Source: Botrimarina colliarenosi (GTDB lineage: Bacteria > Planctomycetota > Planctomycetia > Pirellulales > Lacipirellulaceae). Taken from it: DNA of 64,000 bases. Within the stretch, counting starts at the first letter, position 1; each line of letters starts with the position of its first letter. The stretch is from contig NZ_SJPR01000003.1 in NCBI RefSeq assembly GCF_007859955.1, positions 417,496 to 481,495 on the forward strand, written 5' to 3'. Shown here piece by piece: positions 17,494 to 26,053 of this stretch. The notes beneath the pieces were generated by a model. That model had not been told where the DNA came from. It ran no database searches and saw nothing but the letters and a program-made list of their open reading frames with translations. Made by a program: the position numbers and the translations under genes.

Positions 17494-19287
17494 CTATAAG
17501 AGCCCGTCGAGCTCGTCGACGAGCCCCTCGAAGTAGTCGAGCGCCGTCGCGACCGGCGCCGGGCTCTCCATGTCGACGCCCGCGTCGCGTAGCAAGTCGA
17601 GCGGGTGCTTGCTGCAGCCTCCCTTGAGAAAGCCGAGGTAGGCGTCGAGCTCCACCTTGCCGCCCGACAGCACACGCTGCGACAGCGCGATCGCCGCCGA
17701 CAGGCCGGTCGCGTACTTGTAGACGTAGAACGCGTTGTAGAAGTGCGGGATCCGCAGGCACTCCAGCTCCAGGCACTCGTCGACGACGAACTTGTCGCCG
17801 AAGTAGGCGTCCAAGAGCTCGCGGTAGGTCTTGCGGAACGACTCGAGCGTGAGCGGCTCGCCCGCCTCGGCCATCGCGTGGGTGAGGTGCTCGAACTCGG
17901 CGAACATCGTCTGCCGGACGATCGTGCCGCGGATGGCGTCGATTTCACGGTTCAGGAGGTAGGCGCGTTCCTGGTCGGTGCCGGCGCGCTCCATGAGGTA
18001 ACGGCTGAGCAGCTGCTCGTTGAACGTGCTGGCGACTTCCGCCACGAAGATCGTGTAGTTGTAATAGTCGAAGGGCTGCGTCTTCGACGAGTACCAGCTG
18101 TGCATCGAGTGGCCCGCCTCGTGGGCGAGCGTGAAGACGTGGTCGAGCACGTCCGGCTGGTAGTTCATCAAGATGTACGGCGCGCCGTCGTACGACCCGG
18201 CCGAGAAGGCCCCGGAGTTCTTGCCCTTGTTCGGGTAACGGTCGCTCCAGCGGGCCGTGGTGAGGCCTTCCTGCAGCGTCGCGCAGTACTCGTCGCCGAG
18301 CGGCGCCAGTGACGCGATCACCGCCTTGACGGCCTGATCCCAGGTGTGGCGCTTGTCGAGCTCCGACAGGATCGGCACGTAGGTGTCGTACTGGTGCAGG
18401 TCCTTGAGCTTCATCTTGCGGCGACGCAGCTCAAGGTACTTGTGCACCGCCGGCAGCTTCGAGCGGACCGCGCCGACGAGGTTGTCGTAGACGCTTGTCG
18501 GCACGTTGTCGCTGAACAGCGACGCCTCGCGGGCCGACGCGAAGTTCCGCGCCTGGGCGTAGTAGACGTCGGTGAGGATCGATCCTTTGAGCGACGCGGC
18601 GAGCGCGTTCTCGTGGTCGGCGAACTCGTCGTAGAACTGGTGGAACGCCGCTTTGCGGACCTTCCGTTCGGGCGAATGGAGGAAGACGCTGAAGCTCGAT
18701 TGGTTGAGCTCGACCGGCTTGCCCTTCTCGTTCTCGACCTCGCCGAACTTGAGGTCGGCGTCGGTCAGTTGGCGGAAGATCTGACCCGCCGAGCCCGCCA
18801 TCTCGCTTTGCATCGCCAGCAGGCGTTCTTCGCCGTCGGAGAGCGTGTGCGGCTTGTAGCGCGCCATCCGCTCGAGTTTCAACCAGAAGGGTTTCAGTTC
18901 CTTGGCCGACAGCAATTTCTTGAGTTTGGCTTCGGAGAGGCTGAGAACCTCGGGCCGGATGAAGCTCGCCGCTTGCGCCGCGCGGCTGGCCGCGTTCTGG
19001 AGCCGACCGACCATCGCTTGGTAGGCGCTGTTGGCCTGGTCCTCGGTGGTCTTGAGCATCGCGTAGTAGCCGAGCCGTTCGCTTTCGCGGTCGAACTTGC
19101 TGTCGAACGTGAGGCACTTGGCGAGCTCGGCGGCGTCGGCGAGCTTCCCCTTGAAGGCGGCGTACTTAGGGATCTTCTTTTCCCAAGTGGCGAAGGCCGA
19201 CTCCCACTCCGCGTCGGAGTTGAAGAGCGAGGAGAGGTCCCAGGTGTCGGCGACCTTTACCTTGTCACGCGTCGGCAGCTTCTTCAT
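17494..19287 (-). CDS. pepF: Oligoendopeptidase F (M3 family)
   Basis: 597 aa, the usual PepF length. Cytosolic zinc metallopeptidase that cleaves oligopeptides. The active site H389-E-A-G-H393 (LAHEAGHSMHSW) is intact, with the downstream Glu in FVAEVASTFNEQLL. The N-terminal PepF helical domain (DTWDLSSLFNSDAEWESAF) is typical. The start at 19287 (MKKLPTRDK) is chosen because the open frame upstream is made of intergenic repeat sequence, not protein-like. No adjacent gene suggests a specific pathway; a general peptide-recycling role is the family expectation. Confidence 0.95.
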   Translation of the reverse strand: MKKLPTRDKVKVADTWDLSSLFNSDAEWESAFATWEKKIPKYAAFKGKLADAAELAKCLTFDSKFDRESERLGYYAMLKTTEDQANSAYQAMVGRLQNAASRAAQAASFIRPEVLSLSEAKLKKLLSAKELKPFWLKLERMARYKPHTLSDGEERLLAMQSEMAGSAGQIFRQLTDADLKFGEVENEKGKPVELNQSSFSVFLHSPERKVRKAAFHQFYDEFADHENALAASLKGSILTDVYYAQARNFASAREASLFSDNVPTSVYDNLVGAVRSKLPAVHKYLELRRRKMKLKDLHQYDTYVPILSELDKRHTWDQAVKAVIASLAPLGDEYCATLQEGLTTARWSDRYPNKGKNSGAFSAGSYDGAPYILMNYQPDVLDHVFTLAHEAGHSMHSWYSSKTQPFDYYNYTIFVAEVASTFNEQLLSRYLMERAGTDQERAYLLNREIDAIRGTIVRQTMFAEFEHLTHAMAEAGEPLTLESFRKTYRELLDAYFGDKFVVDECLELECLRIPHFYNAFYVYKYATGLSAAIALSQRVLSGGKVELDAYLGFLKGGCSKHPLDLLRDAGVDMESPAPVATALDYFEGLVDELDGLL

Positions 19288-19314
19288 CACTCTTCCTGTC
19301 GTTCTAAAGTTGGG

Positions 19315-19484
19315 AACCACAAAGGCGCGAAGGACACGAAGAAAGGAAAAGAATGAGCTAGCCCACGAATCACACGAATAAGCACGAATGATTGATGTTG
19401 AGGGCAACAATTCGAGTTCATTCGTGTGATTCGTGGGCCAATAACTCTCTCCTTTACTTTGTGTCCTTCGTGCCCTTTGTGGTT
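19315..19484. repeat. Nested inverted repeat 6 (ACCACAAAGGCGCGAAGG type)
   Basis: Outer arms at about 19315-19346 (AACCACAAAGGCGCGAAGGA...) and 19451-19484 (...TCCTTCGTGCCCTTTGTGGTT) enclose a second pair, CCCACGAATCACACGAAT and ATTCGTGTGATTCGTGGG. Two hairpins are thus nested in one spacer upstream of pepF. Same broad family as the elements at 53659 and 52916. Confidence 0.88.
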
Positions 19485-19501
19485 TATTTGCTTCTAGAAG
19501 C

Positions 19502-20533
19502 TTACCACTTCCACAGCGCGGTGCCCCAGGAGAGGCCCGCGCCGAAGCCGCACATCAGGAGCTCGTCGCCCGCCATCACTTGCCCCGCGCGGAACGACTC
19601 GTCCAGCGCGATCGGGATCGATCCGGCGGAGGTGTTGCCGTAGCGGTCGAGGTGCTTCACGACGCGCTCGCGGGGCACGCCCATCGAGTCGGTCGCCGCG
19701 TCGAGGATGCGGGAGTTGGCTTGGTGCAGCAGCCAGAGCTTGACCGAGTCCTTGTCGCGGTCCGCGGCGGTGAGGACATGCTCGAACGTATCCTCCAGCA
19801 GTCGCACGGCCCACTTGAAGACCGGCCGGCCGTCCATCTCCATCAGCCAGGGGACACGGCCGTCGGCGTCGGCCGTAGCGCCGGGGTGGAAGGGCGTCTC
19901 GACCCCTCCCATGCGGCGCGTCAGCAGGTCGGCGCCCGAGCCGTCAGCGCCGAGCGTCGCGGCGAGCATTCCCTGCTCGTCGGAGCCCGCCGACAAGACG
20001 ACCGCACCGCCGCCGTCGCCGAAGAGCGGGAAGGTCTTCTTGTCGTCGGGGTCGAGGACGCGCGTGTTGGTGTCGGCGCCGATCACCAAGACGTTCCGGC
20101 ACGAGCCGGTCGCGATGAATTGGGCGCCGGTCACCAGGGCGTACATGAACCCCGCGCAAGCGGCGACGAGGTCCATCGCCGGGCACTCCAGCCCGAGCTG
20201 CTGCTGCACGGCGGTGGCCGTCTGCGGCAGTAGGCGATCAGGCGTAAAGGTGGCGAGCAGCAGGAGGTCGATCTGTGACGGGTCGACATCCGCGGCCGCG
20301 ATCGCTTGGCGGGCCGCCCCGGTGGCGAGATGGCTGGTAGAGACGCCCGGTGGGGCGTGCCGTCGTTCGCGGATGCCGGTCCGCTGGATGATCCACTCGG
20401 GGTCACACCCCAAGCGGCCGAGGTCCTCGTTCGTCACAACCTGTTCAGGGACGCAACTACCGGTGCCGGCGATGCGGACACCCGTCAGGCGGAACAGCGG
20501 CCCCCGGCGGACCTGTTGCAGAACATCGGACAT
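19502..20533 (-). CDS. fabH: 3-oxoacyl-ACP synthase III
   Basis: 343 aa. KAS III starts fatty-acid synthesis by condensing an acyl-CoA with malonyl-ACP. The catalytic triad is visible: Cys126 in DLVAACAGFM, His in LLHQANSRIL, Asn in RYGNTSAGSIPIAL. The N-terminus (GVRIAGTGSCVPEQVVTNEDL) and RTGIRERR CoA-binding region are typical. No other fab or acyl-carrier genes adjoin it, so it could instead serve a specialised acyl chain, but the sequence looks like standard FabH. Confidence 0.93.
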   Translation of the reverse strand: MSDVLQQVRRGPLFRLTGVRIAGTGSCVPEQVVTNEDLGRLGCDPEWIIQRTGIRERRHAPPGVSTSHLATGAARQAIAAADVDPSQIDLLLLATFTPDRLLPQTATAVQQQLGLECPAMDLVAACAGFMYALVTGAQFIATGSCRNVLVIGADTNTRVLDPDDKKTFPLFGDGGGAVVLSAGSDEQGMLAATLGADGSGADLLTRRMGGVETPFHPGATADADGRVPWLMEMDGRPVFKWAVRLLEDTFEHVLTAADRDKDSVKLWLLHQANSRILDAATDSMGVPRERVVKHLDRYGNTSAGSIPIALDESFRAGQVMAGDELLMCGFGAGLSWGTALWKW

Positions 20534-20638
20534 GCGTGGTGGGAAGCGGGCTGGCGAATCGGAGAGGACCGAGCAACCTAAGGCGAGACGCCCCCCGGCG
20601 GCAACCCCGCAGGACGCCCCGGCTCGCGCCCGGGGGGG

Positions 20639-21325
20639 TTACGCCGCCTTGCGACGGGGGCGCCCGACCCGTTCGTAGAGCCACGCTCCGCGGCGTTTGC
20701 CGACTTGCTTCACGGCGCCCATCTCGCGGAGGGCGTAAGCGGCCCGCTGAGCCATCCAGCGATGGGCGCTCATCGCCTCGGCGAGCTCCGCTGTGTCAAA
20801 GGTCTTGGGTAGTTTGCCGGGGACGAGTTGCCAGAGGTCGGCCGCCTTGGCGAAGCGGAGCGTCTCGCCGACGCTCGCCAGCCGTTGGTCGACGACCACA
20901 TGATCGCCGCGACGCCATCGGCGGCGGCGGCCATGGCCGGGGCAGCGGACCTCTTCGACCTCCACCAGCGGTGTCTCGAGGGTGAGCCGCGGGTGGGGGA
21001 ACGCCCTCGTGAAATGGACCAGCTCGTCGAACAGGTCGCCGGGCGCGCCGCGTTTGGGGCTCCAGCGTTGGCTGACGACTTCGCCGTCGACGCGGTCGAG
21101 CTTGATGATCCGTCGGCGGGCGACGATCGGCTTCACCACCAGAACGCGGTGCTCGTCGCAGAGCTTGCGGATCTTGTCGCGGATCGACGCGAGCCCCGCG
21201 TGCTGCACCTCGATCAACACGTCGCCCCGCACCACGTCGATGCGGTAACGCCCGAGGCGCACTTCGACTTCGCCGTCGTCGCCGGCGTAGTGCGCCTTGA
21301 GTTGTTGGTGGAGAGAGGTTTCCAT
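20639..21325 (-). CDS. Possible PD-(D/E)XK-type nuclease, uncharacterised
   Basis: 228 aa; family not recognised with certainty. The N-terminal 70 residues contain LGRYRID30VVRGDVLIE39VQ41 followed by a helix (LASIRDKIRKLCDEHR) and the strand VLVVKPI. That is the layout of a PD-(D/E)XK nuclease core with Gln at the usual Lys position. The middle has basic stretches (GHGRRRRWRRG), and the C-terminal part resembles a winged-helix domain (ELAEAMSAHRWMAQRAAYALREMGAVKQVGKRRG) ending in a basic tail. The ribosome-binding GGAGGG lies within the right half of a hairpin repeat just upstream (21329-21410). DNA binding is plausible; activity is inference. Confidence 0.6.
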   Translation of the reverse strand: METSLHQQLKAHYAGDDGEVEVRLGRYRIDVVRGDVLIEVQHAGLASIRDKIRKLCDEHRVLVVKPIVARRRIIKLDRVDGEVVSQRWSPKRGAPGDLFDELVHFTRAFPHPRLTLETPLVEVEEVRCPGHGRRRRWRRGDHVVVDQRLASVGETLRFAKAADLWQLVPGKLPKTFDTAELAEAMSAHRWMAQRAAYALREMGAVKQVGKRRGAWLYERVGRPRRKAA

Positions 21326-21328
21326 GGC

Positions 21329-21410
21329 AGGGAACGCCCTCCGTGGCGTTCCGGGCGAAGAATTAAGAGAGCGATCCGTGACGATTGAGACGCCACGAAG
21401 GGCGTTCCCT
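21329..21410. repeat. Intergenic inverted repeat 7 (AGGGAACGCCCTCCG type)
   Basis: Left arm 21329-21350 (AGGGAACGCCCTCCGTGGCG) and right arm about 21389-21410 are complementary with a few mismatches. The arm sequence matches the element at 54570-54656. On the minus strand the arm nearest the 228-aa gene contains GGAGGG, its probable Shine-Dalgarno, so folding could hide it. Confidence 0.88.
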
Positions 21411-21972
21411 ACACCTCGACGCCCAGGTCCTCGACGGTGAACAGGGTCGTCAGCTCGTGGCCGGCGGCTTTGAACGCTTCGCGTCCCCCTTCGAGGCGGT
21501 CGACGATCGCCAGGACCCGCTCGACCTTCAGGCCTTCGGCCTCGCAGAGTTCGATCGCCTTGAGGCTCGACGCGCCAGTCGTCACGACGTCTTCGACGAT
21601 GACGATCGACTCTCCGGCGCTGTAGGGGCCTTCGACCTGCTTGCCCTTGCCGTGCTCCTTGGGCTCCTTGCGGACCATCACGCCACGGAGTGAGTAGCCG
21701 CGGATGCCGGCGGTGGTGAGGATCGCGGCGGTGATCGGGTCGGCGCCGATCGCCATGCCGCCGACGAGCTTGGGCCCTTGGCCCATCTTTAGCCGCATCT
21801 CGCCGATCAGGTCGAGCATGCCGTCGCCGATGAGCTTCGCCCCGCGGGCGTCGAGGGTCACTTTCCGGCAGTCGAGGTAGTAGGACGCCTTCTTTCCCGA
21901 GGCGAGGGTGAAGTCACCGAACTCCAGGGCGGCGTTGCGGATGAGCTTGGCGAGGGCGTCGCGGTCGTACAT
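21409..21972 (-). CDS. pyrE: Orotate phosphoribosyltransferase
   Basis: 187 aa. Transfers ribose 5-phosphate from PRPP to orotate, giving OMP, in de novo pyrimidine synthesis. The PRPP motif IVIVEDVVTTGASSLKAI is intact, as are SGKKASYYLDCRKVTL and the flexible-loop segment VRKEPKEHGKGKQVEG. Start at 21972 (MYDRDALAKLI) gives the family length; the frame is open upstream but runs into the next gene. The stop codon lies at the edge of the repeat at 21329-21410. A small lipoprotein gene is 38 bp upstream on the same strand. Confidence 0.95.
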   Translation of the reverse strand: MYDRDALAKLIRNAALEFGDFTLASGKKASYYLDCRKVTLDARGAKLIGDGMLDLIGEMRLKMGQGPKLVGGMAIGADPITAAILTTAGIRGYSLRGVMVRKEPKEHGKGKQVEGPYSAGESIVIVEDVVTTGASSLKAIELCEAEGLKVERVLAIVDRLEGGREAFKAAGHELTTLFTVEDLGVEV

Positions 21973-22010
21973 GTGGGGGCGTGGCTTGGGGCGTGAGTCG
22001 TGAGGGAGGC

Positions 22011-22232
22011 CTACTGGCCCTCTTGAGCGGCGACGGCTTGGGCGCCTTCGTAGGCATTGACCCGATCGGCGTAGCCGTCGAAGTGGGCCCGTCGTTGGGC
22101 GTCCCCATCGTCGTGGAAAAGATGCCCGGCGAGCAGCCCCCTTAAGAGGCCCCGGTCGGAACAGCCCCCGGCGGCAGCGCAGCCAATCGCTGAGCCGACC
22201 ACCAGCAGGGCTCGTAAACGAGTCGATCCCAT
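22011..22232 (-). CDS. Small lipoprotein, uncharacterised
   Basis: 73 aa. The leader (RLRALLVVGSAIGCAAAGGC) ends in a lipobox-like AAGGC, so the mature protein would be about 50 residues anchored by Cys24. The mature part is polar with GLLRGLLAGHLFHDDGDAQRR and an Ala/Gln-rich end. No family is recognised. It lies between the LysM protein gene and pyrE on the same strand, 26 bp from the former, and could be co-transcribed. Confidence 0.55.
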   Translation of the reverse strand: MGSTRLRALLVVGSAIGCAAAGGCSDRGLLRGLLAGHLFHDDGDAQRRAHFDGYADRVNAYEGAQAVAAQEGQ

Positions 22233-22258
22233 CGTCACCGCCCTCACGGAACAGATTG

Positions 22259-23494
22259 CTATCGACGCAACGTGACGGTTGAGCCGACCGAGAGGATGTC
22301 GTACAGGTCCGCCAAGTCGTTCGACGCGATCGTAAGTCGGCCGCGGGAGCCAACCGGGGGCGTTGGGCCGGCGCTTAGCTCCACCTGTTCGCCGGTGGAA
22401 CTCTCGAGCACGACTTTCGGACCGGCGCCGATAATCGGCTGGTCGGGGGCGTCGAGCCGTTTCTGGCCCACTCGCCACTCACCGGTCGGGGGGGCCTGTC
22501 CTTCGACGCGGATCGGGAACCGGCCGGCGTAGCGCTCGTCAAGCAGCACCACGAGCTCGCCGCGCGCCAGGTCGACTTCGGCGTCGAACGGCCCCCGCAT
22601 CACTTTGAGCGGTTGGCCCGGCTGGACCGCGTCGGTGGACGCGACGCCGTTGATCTTCGCCAGCAGCTGCCAGGGGACGTTGTAGTCTTCGGCGATTGTC
22701 GCCAGGGTCTCGCCCGGCTGCACCGTGTGGGCGGGCTCGAGCAGGTGCTCGGTGGAGTAGACGACCGTGCCCGCTAGCTGACCTAGCAGCGTCTCGACGC
22801 GGCCCCGTTGCTCAGGAGACAGGTTCGGTTCGGCCCGCCACTGCGACAGCATCCGGTGGGCGCGGGGTAGTTCGTTGCGCTCGAGCGCCATCTCGACGGC
22901 CTGCCAAGCGGCGTCGAAACCGGGCGCCGACGGGACGGCGGCCTGACCGGGCGGCGACGAGACCGAGTTCGCGGTCTGGAGCGACGGGACGCGGCCGGTG
23001 ATCGTCGGCGAGGTGACGGTGGCGGCGTTGTCGCCGTAGTTGGCTTGGGGGATCGAAGCGGGGAGCGGCAGCGCTTGGTTGCTCGACGTCGTTTGATTCG
23101 CAGAAGTCGACGGCGTCGCGCCGGGCTGCGTCGCGAGTTCCGAGCCGACCGGGACCCCTTGGATCGGCGGCAAGTCATTGGTCGGGGGCGCTGGCTTTGC
23201 GTTGCCCGAGCCAGGCAGACTCGGCAGCGCTGGGAAAGCCGGCGTCGCCGCGGGCGTGGCGGCCTTCGGTTCGGTGCTCGAATCGGCCCAGCTCGGCGCC
23301 GAGCGGGCTTCGAGGCTGGTGTCTTCGGCCGACGTGTCGCCTTCCCAAGCCGGGGGCTCGTCGCCGGCGTCCTCGGAAGCGGCGCCCCAGCCCTCGTTGA
23401 GAGCGACGGGCGGCCCTTCGTTGATCTTGAAGGCCAGGAACACACCGAGCGCCGCTAGCACGGCGATCGTAGCGAGGGGGCGGATCGTGCTCAT
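22259..23494 (-). CDS. LysM protein with catalytically degenerate L,D-transpeptidase-like C-terminus
   Basis: 411 aa. N-terminal membrane anchor (PLATIAVLAALGVFLAFKI), a long Pro/Ala/Ser-rich linker, a helical segment (AWQAVEMALERNELPRAHRMLSQW), then one LysM domain (HTVQPGETLATIAEDYNV ... GQPLKVM). The last 110 residues follow the order of a YkuD-type L,D-transpeptidase (PTGEWRVGQKR ... SNDLADLYDILSVGSTVTL). At the place of the SHGCIR active site it reads SRGRLTI near residue 383, so the catalytic His and Cys are absent. It probably binds peptidoglycan without acting as a transpeptidase. The start is set by the membrane anchor; the frame upstream is not protein-like. Confidence 0.78.
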   Translation of the reverse strand: MSTIRPLATIAVLAALGVFLAFKINEGPPVALNEGWGAASEDAGDEPPAWEGDTSAEDTSLEARSAPSWADSSTEPKAATPAATPAFPALPSLPGSGNAKPAPPTNDLPPIQGVPVGSELATQPGATPSTSANQTTSSNQALPLPASIPQANYGDNAATVTSPTITGRVPSLQTANSVSSPPGQAAVPSAPGFDAAWQAVEMALERNELPRAHRMLSQWRAEPNLSPEQRGRVETLLGQLAGTVVYSTEHLLEPAHTVQPGETLATIAEDYNVPWQLLAKINGVASTDAVQPGQPLKVMRGPFDAEVDLARGELVVLLDERYAGRFPIRVEGQAPPTGEWRVGQKRLDAPDQPIIGAGPKVVLESSTGEQVELSAGPTPPVGSRGRLTIASNDLADLYDILSVGSTVTLRR

Positions 23495-23667
23495 CGCGAT
23501 AAACGGGGGAGGCTGTAGGTTGGCGCCGGGGCGAGCGCCACCGATGGCGCCGCGCAGAACCTCTTCGGGGCGGAAAGTAGGCGATCCCCCCGAACCGGGC
23601 CATGCCAATCCTGCGGCGCGTCGTCTCGCCATGCTGGCGCCGTCGCGTACAACTACCGTAGCCCGCC

Positions 23668-24174
23668 ATGTCCCCTTCCCAGCCAATCGCCGCCCGCCGC
23701 CGAATGACGCTCACTATCGCCGTGATTCTAGTTCTGACGCCTTTCGTGCTGGTGGCCATGCTGATCGACGACTGGTCACGCGACCTCAACACGAACACCG
23801 CCGCCACCGCGCCCGCCGCCAAAGACAAGAGGCTTCGGCCGGTCGAGGCGACCACGACGCTACAGGCGGCCGATACGACGATCGACCGTTTCCTCGACGC
23901 GCACGCCAACTGGCGCCGCGCCGACGAGAAGCCGTTGCCGGACGATTCACCAATCCGCAAGATCGCCGACGGCCAGTTCACGGTGCGGCATCTGGTCCGC
24001 TCGACGTCGCTTTGGAAGTTCAAGGACGATGTCTGGGTGGTGATCGAGGACCGCGGCGACGGCGTCCTGCGTCTGCACGGCGACAGCCGCTCGCGGCTCG
24101 GCAAAGGGGACCTCGGTCAGAACCCCCGCAACCTCGGTGAACTATTCGGTTTTCTCCGCGACGCCTTCGAGTAA
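23668..24174 (+). CDS. DUF1499 family membrane-anchored protein
   Basis: 168 aa. One N-terminal membrane helix (MTLTIAVILVLTPFVLVAMLI), then a soluble domain ending in FKDDVWVVIEDRGDGVLRLHGDSRSRLGKGDLGQNPRNLGELF. This tail matches the DUF1499 signature 'vRSaSRvGxxDlGxNrxR', with the Ser replaced by GDS. Function is unknown in all members. The 3' end overlaps the convergent glycosylase gene by 33 bp (24142-24174). Confidence 0.75.
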   Translation: MSPSQPIAARRRMTLTIAVILVLTPFVLVAMLIDDWSRDLNTNTAATAPAAKDKRLRPVEATTTLQAADTTIDRFLDAHANWRRADEKPLPDDSPIRKIADGQFTVRHLVRSTSLWKFKDDVWVVIEDRGDGVLRLHGDSRSRLGKGDLGQNPRNLGELFGFLRDAFE

Positions 24175-24858
24175 CGGACCGCCCGGCGGCAGCAGCGATT
24201 GCAGGGGGCATCCCTCGCAACGCGGCCGAGGCGATCGGCAGTGTTCGACTCCCACCCGCACCAGCAGGGCGTGCGCTTCGGCATAAACCGCCGCGTCGGC
24301 CGGCAATCGCCGGCGCCAGAACGTTGCAACCTCGTCGTACTTCGCCCCCGCGTCGTCCCAGCCGTGGCGCCGCATCACGCGGCGTTTGTAGGCGTCGACA
24401 ACAAACAGCGGCGCCCCGCCGGCGTAGAGCAGGATCGCGTCAGCCGTCTCCGGCCCGACGCCACGAACGCCGAGCAGCTGCGTACGCCGCCGCTGCGCGA
24501 CGCGACGGTCTTCGACCCCTTCGAGCAGCGAATCGATCGAACCGTTGAACTCTTCAACAAGAAACGCCGTGAGCGCTTGGAGCCGTTCGGCTTTCACCCG
24601 AGGCGGCCCGGCCGAACGGATGAGCGCCGCGAGCCGGTCACGCTCCATTGCACCGATAGCGGCGACCGACGTCGCATCGGCTTGTTCCAGCGAGGCGATC
24701 GCCCGGAGCACGTTTTTCCAAGACGTGTGCTGCACGAGCACCGCGCCGACGGCGATCTCCCACGCGTCGGCGACGCCATCGCGCGTGGCGGCTGGCCACC
24801 AGCCTTGCGGGCCGTAGGCGTCGTGGAGTTGTCGGTAGGCTCTTCGGATCGTTGACAC
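24142..24858 (-). CDS. Endonuclease III-like DNA glycosylase (MagIII-like)
   Basis: 238 aa, HhH-GPD superfamily. The helix-hairpin-helix and active-site region reads GVRGVGPETADAILLYAG, then FVVDAYKRRV. The aspartate of the 'VD' motif is present, but the lysine of bifunctional Nth (GVGRKTA) is Glu here. That pattern, ending in ETADAIL, resembles MagIII-type 3-methyladenine glycosylases (monofunctional). The Fe-S loop keeps C207, C214 and C217 in C-x6-C-x2-C order, but the fourth ligand position (223) is Leu. A base-excision repair role is likely; the exact lesion is not predictable. Overlaps the convergent DUF1499 gene by 33 bp. Confidence 0.82.
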   Translation of the reverse strand: MSTIRRAYRQLHDAYGPQGWWPAATRDGVADAWEIAVGAVLVQHTSWKNVLRAIASLEQADATSVAAIGAMERDRLAALIRSAGPPRVKAERLQALTAFLVEEFNGSIDSLLEGVEDRRVAQRRRTQLLGVRGVGPETADAILLYAGGAPLFVVDAYKRRVMRRHGWDDAGAKYDEVATFWRRRLPADAAVYAEAHALLVRVGVEHCRSPRPRCEGCPLQSLLPPGGPLLEGVAEKTE

Positions 24859-25113
24859 GGCGAGCGGTTGCGGGCGTCACGTTGGCGGAGAGTGGTCGCT
24901 GTGACGAGAAAGTCAAGCCGCATTTCACGACTTCTTCGAGCTTCGTGTTTCTCTCTTTGTCCTCCTCTAGCCGAAGGTATAATCGGGGTGTCGGCCAGGG
25001 AGGACCACCCGCTCATGCGGAGCGGCGCCCTCCGGGCCGAGACGGCCGCGCAGAGTCTCCCGAGGCGTCGCGTTCCTCACGAACGTGACGCTTCGTCCAT
25101 TTTATCACTACCC

Positions 25114-25788
25114 GTGTCACTACCCGATCGCGTCGTGCTGTCAGTCCGCCCAAAGATCGCTGAGCTCGTCATGCAGCTCTACGGCCGACCGCTCCACCCG
25201 GAGCTGTTCGAGGTCTTTGCGCAGAAGCGGCTCGAGCGAGGCAAGGTGGCGCCGCCGCCGCGAGTGGTGACGGCCGCGGATGTCGTCGCTGACGAAGAGG
25301 CGCACCGCGACGCGACCGGCTACGAGGCGGTGATCCAGATCACTAGCGCCGGCCACGTCGTCCGCTGGCGCCAAGGGGGGATGACCCTCACCGAGGTCTG
25401 TGCGTCGTCGCACCAGCCCCTGCCGACACGGCGACGGCTCATGTCGCACCGCCTGGAAGGGGAACGGACCGAACGCGTCGAATGCCGTGGTGGCGTCGTC
25501 TATGAGACGAATCTAGCGCTCGAGACCGCTTCTACCGAGGCGCTCCAGTCGTACCAGCAAGAGTTCGACCTGATGAGCCTCCAGGGAAGTTCGCTCCCCA
25601 CGGGGGGCGGCGGCAGCGCCCTGCTGCACCGCTTCGAGGCGAGCGGCCGGGCGGGCGTTTCGCTGGGCGCTATCAGCTTTGTCGACGTCCAGGCCCGCGA
25701 CCTCTCGCTCCGCATCCGGGCGTTGCACACGTTCCCGGACGACCACGCCGTTGTGAAGACGGAGAGCGTCTTCCGCCTGCCGGAGTGA
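25114..25788 (+). CDS. DUF2617-like protein
   Basis: About 224 aa if it begins at GTG 25114; GTG 25135 is also possible and the open frame extends further upstream without protein-like character. The N-terminus VVLSVRPKIAELVMQLYGRPLHPELFEV resembles the DUF2617 family found mainly in planctomycetes. The rest is beta-rich (EAVIQITSAGHVVRWRQGGMTLTEV; GGVVYETNLALE; AISFVDVQARDLSLRIRALHTFP), suggesting a two-part beta-barrel. No catalytic motif is evident and no clear ribosome-binding site supports either start. Function unknown. Confidence 0.65.
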   Translation: MSLPDRVVLSVRPKIAELVMQLYGRPLHPELFEVFAQKRLERGKVAPPPRVVTAADVVADEEAHRDATGYEAVIQITSAGHVVRWRQGGMTLTEVCASSHQPLPTRRRLMSHRLEGERTERVECRGGVVYETNLALETASTEALQSYQQEFDLMSLQGSSLPTGGGGSALLHRFEASGRAGVSLGAISFVDVQARDLSLRIRALHTFPDDHAVVKTESVFRLPE

Positions 25789-25789
25789 A

Positions 25790-25918
25790 CGCCAAGTCAC
25801 CAAGAGCGCCAAGGAAGACTAGACAGGATCAACTCGATTCACAGGATAAGAACGAAGAAGTCTTATCCCGTTGATCCTGCAAATCCGGTCGAAAGAACAC
25901 TTCTTGGCGTCTTGGCGG
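25790..25918. repeat. Nested inverted repeat 8
   Basis: Outer arms CGCCAAGTCACCAAGAGCG... (25790-25817) and CTTCTTGGCGTCTTGGCG (about 25900-25917). An inner pair is ACAGGATCAA / TTGATCCTG with GATAAGA / TCTTATC. It fills most of the gap between the DUF2617-like gene and alaS. Confidence 0.82.
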
Positions 25919-25986
25919 TCCCGACTCTTCGGGCCCCGTCGCGGCGGAGCGGGGGCATCCGTTAGGATACCGGGCTTGGCGGGGCT

Positions 25987-26010
25987 GCCGCGTCGAGGAC
26001 GACGCGGCTC
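25987..26010. repeat. Short palindrome, copy A
   Basis: GCCGCGTCG-AGGA-CGACGCGGC hairpin with 9-bp arms, about 45 bp before alaS. A near-identical copy in reverse orientation lies at 60336-60357. Too short to call a mobile element by itself. Confidence 0.7.
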
Positions 26011-26053
26011 GCTACCTTCCTGCCGACTGCCCGCTGTCTAACGCTCGCCGCCG

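Noticed and set aside
19288-19410. N-terminal extension of PepF
   Set aside because: The in-frame upstream sequence is the nested hairpin repeat, not protein-like.
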